From contig JAFDEK010000009.1 in the NCBI GenBank assembly GCA_019310385.1, positions 1-55,335 on the forward strand: a stretch of DNA of 55,335 nt. Reading direction: 5' to 3'. Below are positions 29,446 to 38,110 of the stretch, piece by piece. The notes beneath the pieces are model-generated. The model ran no database searches. It had not been told where the DNA came from and worked only from the letters and a program-made list of their open reading frames with translations. Source of the DNA: Deltaproteobacteria bacterium. Lineage in GTDB: Bacteria; Myxococcota_A; UBA9160; UBA4427. How positions within the stretch are numbered: the stretch's first letter is position 1; every line of letters starts with the position of its first letter. The translations under genes were made by a program, and so were the position numbers.

Positions 29446-30519
29446 ATGGCGCTTTCGAAGGAGCGACTCCAGAGGCTGATCGACCGCTCCACGGATATCG
29501 TGGTCGCCACCGATCGGAGCGGGCTCGTCGTCTACTACAACGACGGCGCGAAGCGAAGCCTCGGCTACACCCAGGAGGAAGTGCTCGATACCCACGTCGG
29601 CCGCCTCTACCCCGATGTCGCCGAGGCCAAGCGCGTAATGGCCGCCATGCGGAGCGAGAAGATCGCCGGCAAGGACATCATCGAGACCTTCCAGACCGGC
29701 TTGCTCGCCAAGAACGGCGATCACATTCCCGTCGCGATCTCGGGCACCCTCATCTTCGACGAAGAGGGCGACGAGGACGGCACCATCGGCTACGCGAAGG
29801 ATCTGCGCGACATCCTCCACAAGGACCAGCTCGCGACCCTGGGCGAGGTCGCGGTGGGGCTCTCCCACGAGATCAACAATCCCCTCGCGGTGATCCTCAA
29901 CCAGGCGGAGCTCCTCGAGGGGGACGTCCTCCGGCTGGTAGGTGATGGGGACTGCTCGGTCGAGGTCGAGCGCCTCGACGCCATGCGCCGGGAGGTCGGG
30001 CGGATCGCGCAGATTCTCGACCGCCTGGGGGAGATGGTCGAGACCGACAGCTACGAGACCATCGATTACATCGGCCCCGCCCGCATGGTGGACCTGCGCG
30101 GCTCCAAGCACCTCGCCGAGGATGCGGCTCGCTGGAGCGAGCGCCTCGGCGGGCTGCGCATCCTGGTGGTCGACGACGATGCGGGGATCTGCATCACGTT
30201 GAAGGAAATCCTGTCGAGTGTCGGTTGCTCGGTGGAGACCGCGGGCGACGGCGTCGAAGCCCTCGCCTGCCTCGATGCCGCGAGCTTCGATCTCCTCTTG
30301 ACCGACGTCGTCATGCCCAAGATGGATGGCCACGAGCTCTACCTCGCACTGCAGAAGGACCGCCCCGATCTACCCGTGCTGATGATGACCGCCTTCCACT
30401 ACGACAAGGACCACATTATCAAGCGCAGCCGCATGAAGGGCCTCGAGGGCGTGATCTTCAAGAAGCCCGTCGACCCCGCGCGTTTGCGCCAGGTGATCGC
30501 GGAGACGGTGGGGCGCTGA
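29446..30519 (+). CDS. PAS-HisKA-REC protein without a histidine-kinase ATPase domain
   Basis: A 357-residue hybrid signalling protein. The PAS domain (about 8-115; STDIVVATDRSGLVVYYNDG) is followed by HisKA with the phospho-acceptor His in GLSHEINNPLAVI (about 140), helices to about 215, a short linker, and a receiver domain (about 235-350) with VVDDD, Asp in LTDVVMPKMDG and Lys in FKKPVD. The HATPase_c domain that should separate HisKA and REC is absent: no N-, G1-, F- or G2-box. It therefore cannot phosphorylate itself and may relay phosphate or dimerise with another kinase. The ATG 29446 is favoured by AGAG upstream. It converges on the comF-type gene. Confidence 0.85.
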   Translation: MALSKERLQRLIDRSTDIVVATDRSGLVVYYNDGAKRSLGYTQEEVLDTHVGRLYPDVAEAKRVMAAMRSEKIAGKDIIETFQTGLLAKNGDHIPVAISGTLIFDEEGDEDGTIGYAKDLRDILHKDQLATLGEVAVGLSHEINNPLAVILNQAELLEGDVLRLVGDGDCSVEVERLDAMRREVGRIAQILDRLGEMVETDSYETIDYIGPARMVDLRGSKHLAEDAARWSERLGGLRILVVDDDAGICITLKEILSSVGCSVETAGDGVEALACLDAASFDLLLTDVVMPKMDGHELYLALQKDRPDLPVLMMTAFHYDKDHIIKRSRMKGLEGVIFKKPVDPARLRQVIAETVGR

Positions 30520-30539
30520 GCACGGCGGGCGGCCCCGGG

Positions 30540-31313
30540 CTAGAGCGTGCGGGCCACGCAGATGGCGACGAGGTGGTGGGCGCCGCCGCGGCGCAGCTCC
30601 CGGGCGACTTCGGCGAGGGTGCTTCCCGTCGTCACCACGTCGTCGACGATCCAAACGCGTGGGGGCAAGCGGGCATCGGTTTGCAGCGCGAAGGCGCCGC
30701 GGACGTTGAGCTGGCGCGCTTTTCGCCCGAGGCCCGTCTGGCTCGGCGTGTCGCGGATGCGCTTCAACACTGCCGGTGAAAAGACAGCCCCGATACTGCG
30801 TGCCAGGTGCCGGGCGAGCAGCGCGGAGGGGTTGAAGCCGCGCTCGCGCAGCCGGCGCGGGTGAAGGGGGACGGGCACGACGAGCTGTGGCGGCGGCGCG
30901 GGAGCGCGGCTGGCCGCATCCCGGATGAGCGCGCTGAGGACCTGTCGGGCTCTCGGATCGAGGCCCGCCAGCCCGGCGCCCGGGTATTTGAAGCGGTGCA
31001 CCCAGCGCTCTGCCTCGCCCCGGTAGGCGACGCTCGCCAGGCAGGCCGCGAGAGGCGAGGAGCGCCCCGCGCAGGCGCCGCAGCGCTCCGTCTCCCCGAG
31101 CATCGTCGCGGGCGGCGAAGCCTGGCAGAGCGCACAGACCGCGCACCCGAGCATGTCCAGGCGGCTGCGACAGACGTGGCACAACGCGGGCGCGAGTGGG
31201 TCTCCCGAGCAGGCAGCTTCGATCCCGATCCCGCAATCCGCACAGCGGGGAGGCAGCAGGAGATCCACCAGCCCCTTCCACAGCCACAGCGCCTTGTTCT
31301 TTGTCGAGCCCAC
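30540..31313 (-). CDS. ComF/GntX-family phosphoribosyltransferase-like protein
   Basis: A 257-residue protein. The N-terminus carries several Cys pairs (CADCG, CHVCRSR, CALCQ, CGACAG) that probably bind zinc, followed by the phosphoribosyltransferase fold with VWIVDDVVTTGSTL (PRPP loop, about 218-231) and the RGFNPSALLARHLA block. ComF proteins take part in natural DNA uptake in some bacteria; GntX-like members have other or unknown roles. The GTG start at 31313 is the best available. It ends the minus-strand group, 20 bases from the converging PAS-HisKA-REC gene. Confidence 0.9.
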   Translation of the reverse strand: MGSTKNKALWLWKGLVDLLLPPRCADCGIGIEAACSGDPLAPALCHVCRSRLDMLGCAVCALCQASPPATMLGETERCGACAGRSSPLAACLASVAYRGEAERWVHRFKYPGAGLAGLDPRARQVLSALIRDAASRAPAPPPQLVVPVPLHPRRLRERGFNPSALLARHLARSIGAVFSPAVLKRIRDTPSQTGLGRKARQLNVRGAFALQTDARLPPRVWIVDDVVTTGSTLAEVARELRRGGAHHLVAICVARTL

Positions 31314-31454
31314 CGGGCGCGCCTTCGTGGGGGGCGAGAGATCGGAACCTGGCTTCAGGCGCGAGACGTAGCGCTTCGCTGGGGTTGCGGGGGAGAGCCT
31401 ACTCCGGCGCGAGGACCGCGTGAAGGTGAACGCTCGTGCTCTTCTCCGGGTCCT

Positions 31455-32126
31455 TCACGAGCTCGCCCGCGCGGCGTCGATGGAGTGCCGTACCAGCTCG
31501 AAACGGTCGTTGCCCCAGAACATCTCGTTGCCGACGAAGAGCGTGGGAACGCCGAAGACGCCGCGCTCGATTGCCTCGGCGGTCTGCCGATCGAGGGCCT
31601 CGATGCACGCGTCGCTCTGGGCGCGTGTCTGCACGGCCGCTGCATCGAGCTTCGCCGCCTCGATCAGCTTGGCGAGCAGCTCCGGCTGGGTGACGTCCAT
31701 CCCTTCGCACCAGCGTGCTCGATAGATGGCGTGGTGGAGCTGGCGGAAAGCCTCCCCGTCCCCGCCGATTTCCCTGGCCGCCATGGCGACGCGCAGGGCC
31801 GGCGCGGTATCGACCCCGAGGTGATCTCGCGCGTTGGGGGCGATCTCCACGCCGCAGAAGGCGGCCCAGCGCAGGAGGTCGGCGATGTAGTTCTTCTGCT
31901 TGCGCGGGCCCATCTTGGCCAGCCCGCCGCCGCTGCCGTCGGCCGCGGGCTCGGCGAGCTTCCGCAGTCGCACCGGGAGGAAGTCGACATCGACCCCCTG
32001 GCGGGCGAAGTAGGCCTCGGCGCGCGTGCTGGCGAAGAAGGCCCAGGGACAGGCGTAGTCGAAATAGAAGGGTATCTGCACGAGTCGGACTCCGGGACTG
32101 AGGGCGGGGGCGATGCTCGACGTCAC
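31455..32126 (-). CDS. DsbA-fold 2-hydroxychromene-2-carboxylate isomerase-like protein
   Basis: A 223-residue thioredoxin-fold protein of the DsbA/HCCA isomerase/glutathione transferase kappa group. It begins with a strand and YFDYACPWAFFA, where the usual CxxC has only one Cys, as in the isomerase subgroup, and has the cis-Pro block FGVPTLFVGNEMFWGNDR near the C-terminus. Members use glutathione in aromatic degradation or conjugation; gshA in the same region makes glutathione available. No signal peptide, so it is cytoplasmic. GTG 32126 is the first in-frame start. The substrate is unknown. Confidence 0.85.
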   Translation of the reverse strand: MTSSIAPALSPGVRLVQIPFYFDYACPWAFFASTRAEAYFARQGVDVDFLPVRLRKLAEPAADGSGGGLAKMGPRKQKNYIADLLRWAAFCGVEIAPNARDHLGVDTAPALRVAMAAREIGGDGEAFRQLHHAIYRARWCEGMDVTQPELLAKLIEAAKLDAAAVQTRAQSDACIEALDRQTAEAIERGVFGVPTLFVGNEMFWGNDRFELVRHSIDAARASS

Positions 32127-32192
32127 AGCATAGGGAGGCGCGCTGCCAGGTGCCTGTCTGGATGGGGTGGCGAGAAGACGGGGACCCCGCCC

Positions 32193-32825
32193 TCAGTCCG
32201 CGAGGACGATCTCGAGCAGCTCCCAGGCGGGCGATCCGTCGCTGCGGGTCTCGAGCTGCGAGCGGGCGATCGACTCGGCCTCGGCGACCGAGCAGGCCCG
32301 CAGCCCTACCGTGCGGGAGCGCGGTCCACCGATCTGCTTCATGCGGATCCGGAAGGTAGGGAGGGTCTCCTCCGGCTCGGGCTTGGGGGGCGGGACCGGC
32401 TCGCGCAGGCGCGGCAGGTCGCTGGTCTCTTCGACGGGAGTGTCGGGAGGCTTCGGTTTGGCGACGGGAACCCGCTGCCGTGCCGCGCCCGGCGCGGGTC
32501 GCCGATCGAGGCGCTTCACCAGCGCGAGGAAAGCCTCGGAGGGGTCCGACACCACGCACCCGAGCAGACGCAGATCGGCGCGCGGCTTCGCGCTGCGCGC
32601 CGGTTGGTCGTTCCAGACGATCACGCTGGTGTCCACGGGCTGGGTGCGGCCTGGGGGCAGAATGCGGAGCCGGATCGAGTCGCCTTGCTCGAGCCGCAGC
32701 GGCGACAGCATGCCAATTCCGCCCTCGGAGAGGCTGACGACGCTGGCCTCGACGGGACGCCGCCCTCCCATGATCTGGCAGCGGAGCTTGCAGTGAACAC
32801 GATGCCGTCGAGAGATGCGCGCCAT
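32193..32825 (-). CDS. PilZ-domain protein with C-terminal extension
   Basis: A 210-residue protein. The N-terminal PilZ domain (about 3-110) has RRHR (about 6-9) and the downstream SLSEGGI, near the (D/N)xSxxG motif but with Ser in the first place. A Pro/Lys-rich linker (about 125-160) leads to a C-terminal part of about 50 residues that I do not recognise. I chose ATG 32825, preceded by AAGGAAGG; longer starts only add unstructured sequence. It is the second PilZ gene of the window and suggests wide use of cyclic di-GMP. It lies downstream of gpmI on the same strand. Confidence 0.72.
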   Translation of the reverse strand: MARISRRHRVHCKLRCQIMGGRRPVEASVVSLSEGGIGMLSPLRLEQGDSIRLRILPPGRTQPVDTSVIVWNDQPARSAKPRADLRLLGCVVSDPSEAFLALVKRLDRRPAPGAARQRVPVAKPKPPDTPVEETSDLPRLREPVPPPKPEPEETLPTFRIRMKQIGGPRSRTVGLRACSVAEAESIARSQLETRSDGSPAWELLEIVLAD

Positions 32826-32978
32826 GGCGTGCCCTTCCTTTCCTGCGGATCTCTCTGGATCGGCGCGCGCTGGGGGGAATTCAGTGACGGCCGACACCCT
32901 GGGCGGATTGCGCGGCGCCCGGGCGGCATTGCGGGCTCGCGTGGGCGTCGTGGGACTGCGGATCACTTGCACCTTCGC

Positions 32979-33024
32979 CCCCTGCCCGATCCGCCCCTTC
33001 TCGATCCGCCCCCTACCCGATCAG
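32979..33024. repeat. 15-bp repeat, 3 units, over the gpmI stop
   Basis: CCCCTGCCCGATCCG, CCCCTTCTCGATCCG and CCCCCTACCCGATCAG lie in tandem from 32979. The third unit contains the gpmI stop codon (plus-strand 33013-33015). Confidence 0.8.
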
Positions 33025-34554
33025 CGGCCGTCCCGTCATGGCCTGCGGGATCTCGATCCCGAGCAGGTCCAACACGGTTGGCGCCAGGTCGGCCAGGGTC
33101 CCGTCGCGGAGTGCGCGTCCCGCGCTGTCGCGCGTGAGCCAGTAGATCGGGACCGGGTTGGTGGTGTGGGCGGTGTGGGGCTCGCCGCTCTCGGGGTCGA
33201 TCATGAGCTCGCAGTTTCCGTGGTCGGCGGTGACGAGGGCCTGGCCGCCCTTGTCCATGACGGCCCGGGTGATCTTTTCGAGGCAGCTGTCGATGGTCTC
33301 GACGGCCTTCACGGCCGCGGAGAGGACCCCCGTGTGGCCCACCATGTCGGGGTTCGCGTAGTTGACGAGGATGAACGCGTAATCGCCCTCTTCGATCTGG
33401 GCCAGCAGCTTCTCGGTGAGCTGCAGTGCGCTCATCTCGGGCTTGTGGTCGTAGGTGTCGACCTCTCGGGGCGAGGGGACGAGGACGCGGTCCTCGCCGG
33501 GGAAGGGCTCTTCGAGGCCGTTGTTGAAGAAGAAGGTCACGTGGGCGTACTTCTCGGTCTCCGCCATGCGGAGCTGGTGCAGGCCGCTCTTGGCGACGAC
33601 TTCGCCCAGGATGTCCCGGGGCTGCCGGGACGGGTAGGCGACGGGGAGTCCGAAGTCGGCGTCGTACTCGGTCATGCACATGTACGCGGCGAGGACGGGA
33701 ACCCGCTTGCGCTCGAGCTCGCCTTCGAATCGGTCGGGGCAGACGCTGGTGAGCGCATTGGTGATCTCGCGGGCGCGGTCGGCGCGGAAGTTGAAGAAGA
33801 AGATCCCGTCGCCGTCCTCGACGCTGCGGCCGCCCGCAATCACCGTGGGCTTCACGAACTCGTCGGTCTCCGGCCGCGCGTAGGAGGCCTCGACCGCAGA
33901 CACGGCGTCCTGCGCCTCCTCGCCCTCGCCACACACGATGGCGTCGTAGGCGAGCTGGACCCGCTTCCAGCGGTTGTCCCGGTCCATGGCGTAGTAGCGG
34001 CCGCTCACGGTGGAGACCCGACTGCCCGCTGCCTCGACGTGGGGCATGAGCTCGCGCACGAATCCGAGGCCCGATCTCGGCGGCGTGTCGCGGCCGTCGA
34101 GGAAGACATGCAGCGCCGTCGGGATGCCGCGCTTCGCGCAGGTCGCTAGCAGGGCATAGAGGTGTTCCTGGTGGCTGTGGACGCCGCCGTCGGAGAGCAG
34201 CCCCATGAAGTGGAGCGTGCCCCCGCTGGCCTCCACGGCCGCGAAGGTGGACTGGATGGCGGCATTCGCTTCGATGTCGCCGTCGTCGAAGGCCTTGGAG
34301 ATGCGGGTGAGATCCTGGTCGATCACGCGCCCCGCCCCCATGGTCATGTGGCCGACCTCGGAGTTGCCCATCTGCCCTGGCGGCAGCCCCACCGATCTAC
34401 CCGAGGTCTCGAGCTGCGCGTTCGCGTAGTCGTGCTTTGCGCGCTCGAAGAAGGGCGCGTGGGCGATCGCGGTGGCGTCGCTGCTGCCGCCGTCCCCGAT
34501 CCCGTAACCATCCAGAATCACCAGCATCACGGGGCCCTGCGTCCCGCCCTTCAT
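33013..34554 (-). CDS. gpmI: 2,3-bisphosphoglycerate-independent phosphoglycerate mutase
   Basis: Interconverts 3- and 2-phosphoglycerate in glycolysis and gluconeogenesis, using manganese. The 513 residues are of normal length. Visible are the N-terminal metal site VILDGYGIGDG, the catalytic Ser loop MGNSEVGH (about 62-69), FLDGRDTPP, FFFNFRADRARE, and the C-terminal metal ligands in NYANPDMVGHTG and TADHGNCE. The ATG overlaps the rsfS stop (ATGA), so it is the last member of the rng-to-gpmI operon. It is a common neighbour of rsfS in Deltaproteobacteria. Confidence 0.97.
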   Translation of the reverse strand: MKGGTQGPVMLVILDGYGIGDGGSSDATAIAHAPFFERAKHDYANAQLETSGRSVGLPPGQMGNSEVGHMTMGAGRVIDQDLTRISKAFDDGDIEANAAIQSTFAAVEASGGTLHFMGLLSDGGVHSHQEHLYALLATCAKRGIPTALHVFLDGRDTPPRSGLGFVRELMPHVEAAGSRVSTVSGRYYAMDRDNRWKRVQLAYDAIVCGEGEEAQDAVSAVEASYARPETDEFVKPTVIAGGRSVEDGDGIFFFNFRADRAREITNALTSVCPDRFEGELERKRVPVLAAYMCMTEYDADFGLPVAYPSRQPRDILGEVVAKSGLHQLRMAETEKYAHVTFFFNNGLEEPFPGEDRVLVPSPREVDTYDHKPEMSALQLTEKLLAQIEEGDYAFILVNYANPDMVGHTGVLSAAVKAVETIDSCLEKITRAVMDKGGQALVTADHGNCELMIDPESGEPHTAHTTNPVPIYWLTRDSAGRALRDGTLADLAPTVLDLLGIEIPQAMTGRPLIG

Positions 34555-34976
34555 CCCGCACTTCCTCCGTGCACTTCTTCCGCGCCATTCGCGTCCTTCG
34601 CGTCAGAGGCCGCGCCGGCCTCCGGGAGATCGAGCTCGATTTCGGCGGCGTCGCTCCACAAGCGTTCGAGACCGAAGTGTCCGCGCAAGTCGCTCACGAA
34701 AATGTGTACGATGACGTCGTTTGCGTCGATCAACACCCAGCGCGCCTCGTCGAGCCCCTCGACGCCCAGGGGCTGTTCGCCCGCTCGCTTGAGCTTCTGG
34801 GACACGTTGTCCGCGATTGCGCGCACTTGCCGGTCCGAGTTGCCCGTCAGCAGGATGAAGGTGTCCGCGTAGGAGGTCAGCTCGCGCATGTCGAGGGCCA
34901 GGGGGTCGTGGGCGCTGCGCTCGAGGGCGGCCTCGACGATGAGCTGCGCTTTCTCGATACGGCCGAGTTCGCTCAT
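34551..34976 (-). CDS. rsfS: Ribosomal silencing factor RsfS
   Basis: Binds ribosomal protein L14 and blocks joining of the subunits when nutrients run low. The 141 residues contain the family core DMRELTSYADTFILLTGNSDRQVRAI, GEQPLGVEGLDEARWVLIDANDVIVHIF, in the usual order. The C-terminal 25 residues are an acidic Ala/Glu-rich tail. Start ATG 34976 has AAGG upstream and overlaps the nadD stop; the stop overlaps gpmI. The block nadD-rsfS-gpmI is therefore translated as a coupled chain. Confidence 0.96.
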   Translation of the reverse strand: MSELGRIEKAQLIVEAALERSAHDPLALDMRELTSYADTFILLTGNSDRQVRAIADNVSQKLKRAGEQPLGVEGLDEARWVLIDANDVIVHIFVSDLRGHFGLERLWSDAAEIELDLPEAGAASDAKDANGAEEVHGGSAG

Positions 34977-35698
34977 TTGACCTTCTCCCTTGCTGGCTGG
35001 CCGAGCGGCGGCCTCGCCGCGTAGCAGCCACTCGCCAGGACGGCCTCCCGCACCTTGTCGGGAAGCAGGTAGCGTACCGAGTACCCCTCCCGGATGCGGG
35101 TGCGGATGTCCGAGGCCGACACCGCGAGGGCGGTGATCTCGACGAGCCGGATCCAGGTGCCGGCTCGGCGATGCCGAGCGCTGCGACCGTCCTCGGCGAC
35201 CTGGATCTCTCCGCGCACGCACTCGGGAAGCCAGTCGCCCAGGCTCCCGCGCTCCACCGGGGGGCGGGTCGTCACGGCGAAGTGCGCCAGGGTAAAGAGG
35301 GTCTCGGGCTCGCGCCAGCTTCCGATCTCCACGAAGGCGTCGTGCCCGACGATGAAGACCGGCAGCTCGGGTGCGCAGCTCGCCCCGATGGCGCGCAGGG
35401 TGTCGACCAGGTACGAAGGCCCGCTGCGCTCCACCTCGACGGTGTCGACCTCGAAGCGCGGGTTGTCACTCACCGCCTGCTCCACCCATGCGAGGCGCTC
35501 GCGTGCGGGCGCGATCACCTCCACCTCGGTCGCGTCCTTGTGGGGCGGTCGCGCGCTGGGGATGAAGAGCACCCGGTCCAGCTCCAGGGCCTCGGCGACC
35601 TCCTCGGCGGAGCGCAGGTGTCCCTGGTGGATCGGGTTGAAGGTTCCGCCGAAGATCCCGATCCGGGCGCTCCCGCGTGCCGCGCAGGGCTCGCTCAT
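34973..35698 (-). CDS. nadD: Nicotinate-nucleotide adenylyltransferase
   Basis: Transfers AMP from ATP to nicotinate mononucleotide in NAD synthesis. The 241 residues have the nucleotidyltransferase start GIFGGTFNPIHQGHL (about 14-28, with the GGTFxPxHxGH signature), FIPSARPPHK, and the C-terminal VSASDIRTRIREGYSVRYLLP (ISSTxIR-like). Length is slightly over the usual. The ATG at 35698 overlaps the proA stop (ATGA) and its own stop overlaps rsfS. This order, proA-nadD-rsfS, is conserved in many bacteria. Confidence 0.96.
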   Translation of the reverse strand: MSEPCAARGSARIGIFGGTFNPIHQGHLRSAEEVAEALELDRVLFIPSARPPHKDATEVEVIAPARERLAWVEQAVSDNPRFEVDTVEVERSGPSYLVDTLRAIGASCAPELPVFIVGHDAFVEIGSWREPETLFTLAHFAVTTRPPVERGSLGDWLPECVRGEIQVAEDGRSARHRRAGTWIRLVEITALAVSASDIRTRIREGYSVRYLLPDKVREAVLASGCYAARPPLGQPAREKVK

Positions 35699-36951
35699 TC
35701 GCGGAGCTGGCCGTCCCCGGTGAGGACGAACTTGCGCGTGGTGAGACCCTCGAGCCCCATGGGCCCGTAGGCGTGGAGCTTCGAGGTCGAGATCCCGATC
35801 TCGGCCCCCAGACCCAGACGGAAGCCGTCCGCGTAGGCGGTCGAGCAGTTGATCCCCACCGTGGACGAGTTGACCCGGCGCAGCCACGCCTGGCTGTTTG
35901 CATAGTCGTTCGTGATGATGACCTCGGTGTGGTTCGAGCCGAAGCGCCGCACGTGGGCGATGGCGTCGTCGAGATTCTCGACGACCTTCACGGCGACGAT
36001 CTTGTCGAGGTACTCGGCGGGCCAATCCTCGTCGTTGGCCGCCTGGGCGTCCGAGAAGGCCTCGAGAGTGGCCGGGCAGCCGCGGATCTCGACGCCTTCC
36101 TCGTGGAGGGCCTTGAGGACCCGGGGCAGGGTCGTTTGGGCGGCATCCCGGTGGCAGAGCAGGGTTTCGAGGCCGTTGCAGACCGCCATCTGCTTCAGCT
36201 TCGAGTCCAGCACGATCGCGGTGGCCATCTCGGCGTCCGCGCTCGCGTCCAGGAAGATGTGACACACGCCAGCGTCATGGGAGATCACGGGAATGGTGGA
36301 GTTCTCCACCACCTTTCGGATCAGCCCGGGGCCGCCGCGGGGAATGATGAGGTCGATGGACTGGTTGGCCTTCAGCAGCACGTCGATGGCGGCGCGGTCC
36401 GTCGTGGGCACCACCACGACGGCGTCCTCGGGCACCCCCGTTTCTCGGGCCGCGGCCCGCAGCTCATCACCAAGGGCGAGGTTCGAGTGGATCGCCTCGG
36501 AGCCGCCGCGCAGGATCACCGCGTTGCCGGCCTTCACGCACAGGGCGGCGGCGTCCACGGTGACGTTGGGGCGCGATTCGTAGATCATCGCGATGACGCC
36601 GAGGGGAATGCGCATGCGGCCGATGCGCAGGCCGTTGGGGCGCACGCTGTAGTCGCTGATCTGCCCCACCGGGTCCTCGAGGGCGATGATGTCCCGCACG
36701 CCCTGGATCATGTCTTCCCACTTGCCACCGCCGAGGGAGAGGCGGTTTACCAGGGGCTCGGCGATCTCCTTCTCGTGGGCGGCCTGCATGTCCTTCTCGT
36801 TGGCGGCGAAGATGGCGTCGCGGGCGGCCTCGAGGCGCTCGGCGGAGCGCGCCAGCCAGGCGTCCTTGGTGCGGGTGTCGAGATCCCCGATCGCGATGGA
36901 GGCGCTTCTCGCGCGTTGGGCGAGGTCGAGGATCTGCTCTCGAAGGTCCAT
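35695..36951 (-). CDS. proA: Gamma-glutamyl phosphate reductase
   Basis: Reduces gamma-glutamyl phosphate to the semialdehyde in proline synthesis with NADPH. The 418 residues from ATG 36951 contain the aldehyde-dehydrogenase-type fold, IPRGGPGLIRKVVENSTIPV, and the Cys region AGVCHIFLD, plus the C-terminal SSTVGINCSTAYADGFRLGLGAE. I chose 36951 because AGGAAG lies six bases before it; a GTG at 36981 would add ten residues. It follows proB by 22 bases and overlaps nadD. Confidence 0.96.
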   Translation of the reverse strand: MDLREQILDLAQRARSASIAIGDLDTRTKDAWLARSAERLEAARDAIFAANEKDMQAAHEKEIAEPLVNRLSLGGGKWEDMIQGVRDIIALEDPVGQISDYSVRPNGLRIGRMRIPLGVIAMIYESRPNVTVDAAALCVKAGNAVILRGGSEAIHSNLALGDELRAAARETGVPEDAVVVVPTTDRAAIDVLLKANQSIDLIIPRGGPGLIRKVVENSTIPVISHDAGVCHIFLDASADAEMATAIVLDSKLKQMAVCNGLETLLCHRDAAQTTLPRVLKALHEEGVEIRGCPATLEAFSDAQAANDEDWPAEYLDKIVAVKVVENLDDAIAHVRRFGSNHTEVIITNDYANSQAWLRRVNSSTVGINCSTAYADGFRLGLGAEIGISTSKLHAYGPMGLEGLTTRKFVLTGDGQLRE

Positions 36952-36973
36952 GGGGATCTTCCTCGGGTGGATT

Positions 36974-38110
36974 TCAGTCACTCAGGACGACGAGGTCGTC
37001 GCGGTGGATCACCTCGGCGCCGTTCGAATATCCTAGCACTCGCGTGATTTCCCTCGTCGGGCGCCCCTTTATGCGGCGGATCTCCTCCGACGAGTAGGCG
37101 GAGAGCCCGCGGGCGAGCTCCCGCCCGCGGTGATCGAAGCACGCCACCGAATCCCCGACATCGAAGTGTCCGCGCACGCCGTCGATGCCCGCGGGAAGCA
37201 AGCTGCGCCCGTTCTCCACCACGGCGCGGCTCGCGCCCTCGTCGAGGGTCAGCTCGCCCCGGGTGCGGGTCGTGAAGGCGAGCCAGTGTTTGCGGCTCGC
37301 GATGCGCTCTCCTGCCGGAAACAGGGTGCCCACGGACGCGCCTCCGGCGACCTCCAGCAGCACGTCGCGCTTCGCGCCGTTGCACAGCACCGTCGCGGCC
37401 CCCGAGCGCCCCGCGCTGCGCGCCGCCTCCAGCTTGGTGATCATCCCCCCCCGGCCGAAGTCACTCTCCGAGCCCTGGGCGGCGCGTTCGATGTCGGGAG
37501 TGATCTTCTCCACCACGTCGAAGAGCGGGGGCTTGGGCCGCCCGCGCGTGGGCTTCTCGCTGTGGAGGCCATCGACGTCGCTCAGGATCACGAGCAGATC
37601 CGCGCCGACCAGGTTCACCATGGTGGCGGAGAGATTGTCGTTGTCGCCGAAGCGGATCTCCTCGGTGGCGACGGTGTCGTTCTCGTTCACCACGGGAACG
37701 ACACCGCGCTTCAGAAGCTCGTGCAGCGTGTGACGCGCGTTGAGGAACTGCCGGCGGTTCTCGAGGCCGCTGCGGGTCAGCAGGATCTGCGCCACGTGTC
37801 GACCGCGGGCCTCGAAGCGCCGCTGGTAGAGCTCGACCAGGCCGATCTGTCCCACCGCGGCCGCCGCCTGCTTCTCGGGAATCGAGCGGCCGGGGTGGTC
37901 CCAGCCCAGGCGATGGGCTCCCACCGCGATGGCGCCCGACGAGACCAGCACCACCTCCCGGCGCTGGTCGACGAGTGCGGTGATCTGCTCGGCGAGCTCG
38001 CTGAACTTGCGGGGACGCAGCGCGCCGTTGCGCGTGAGGGTGCTGGTGCCCACTTTCACTACGATGCGCCGGGCGCGCTTCGCCTCCATGCGGGGATCGT
38101 CGCGCTTCAT
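36974..38110 (-). CDS. proB: Glutamate 5-kinase with PUA domain
   Basis: Phosphorylates glutamate in the first step of proline synthesis. The 378 residues consist of an amino-acid-kinase domain (about 12-260; VVKVGTSTL, VLVSSGAIAVG, VNENDTVA, FGDNDNLSA, FGRGGMITKLEAA) and a C-terminal PUA domain (about 285-365) as in E. coli ProB, which binds RNA-like ligands or supports proline feedback. The ATG overlaps the obgE stop (ATGA). It is followed by proA, so both proline enzymes are made together. Confidence 0.97.
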   Translation of the reverse strand: MKRDDPRMEAKRARRIVVKVGTSTLTRNGALRPRKFSELAEQITALVDQRREVVLVSSGAIAVGAHRLGWDHPGRSIPEKQAAAAVGQIGLVELYQRRFEARGRHVAQILLTRSGLENRRQFLNARHTLHELLKRGVVPVVNENDTVATEEIRFGDNDNLSATMVNLVGADLLVILSDVDGLHSEKPTRGRPKPPLFDVVEKITPDIERAAQGSESDFGRGGMITKLEAARSAGRSGAATVLCNGAKRDVLLEVAGGASVGTLFPAGERIASRKHWLAFTTRTRGELTLDEGASRAVVENGRSLLPAGIDGVRGHFDVGDSVACFDHRGRELARGLSAYSSEEIRRIKGRPTREITRVLGYSNGAEVIHRDDLVVLSD

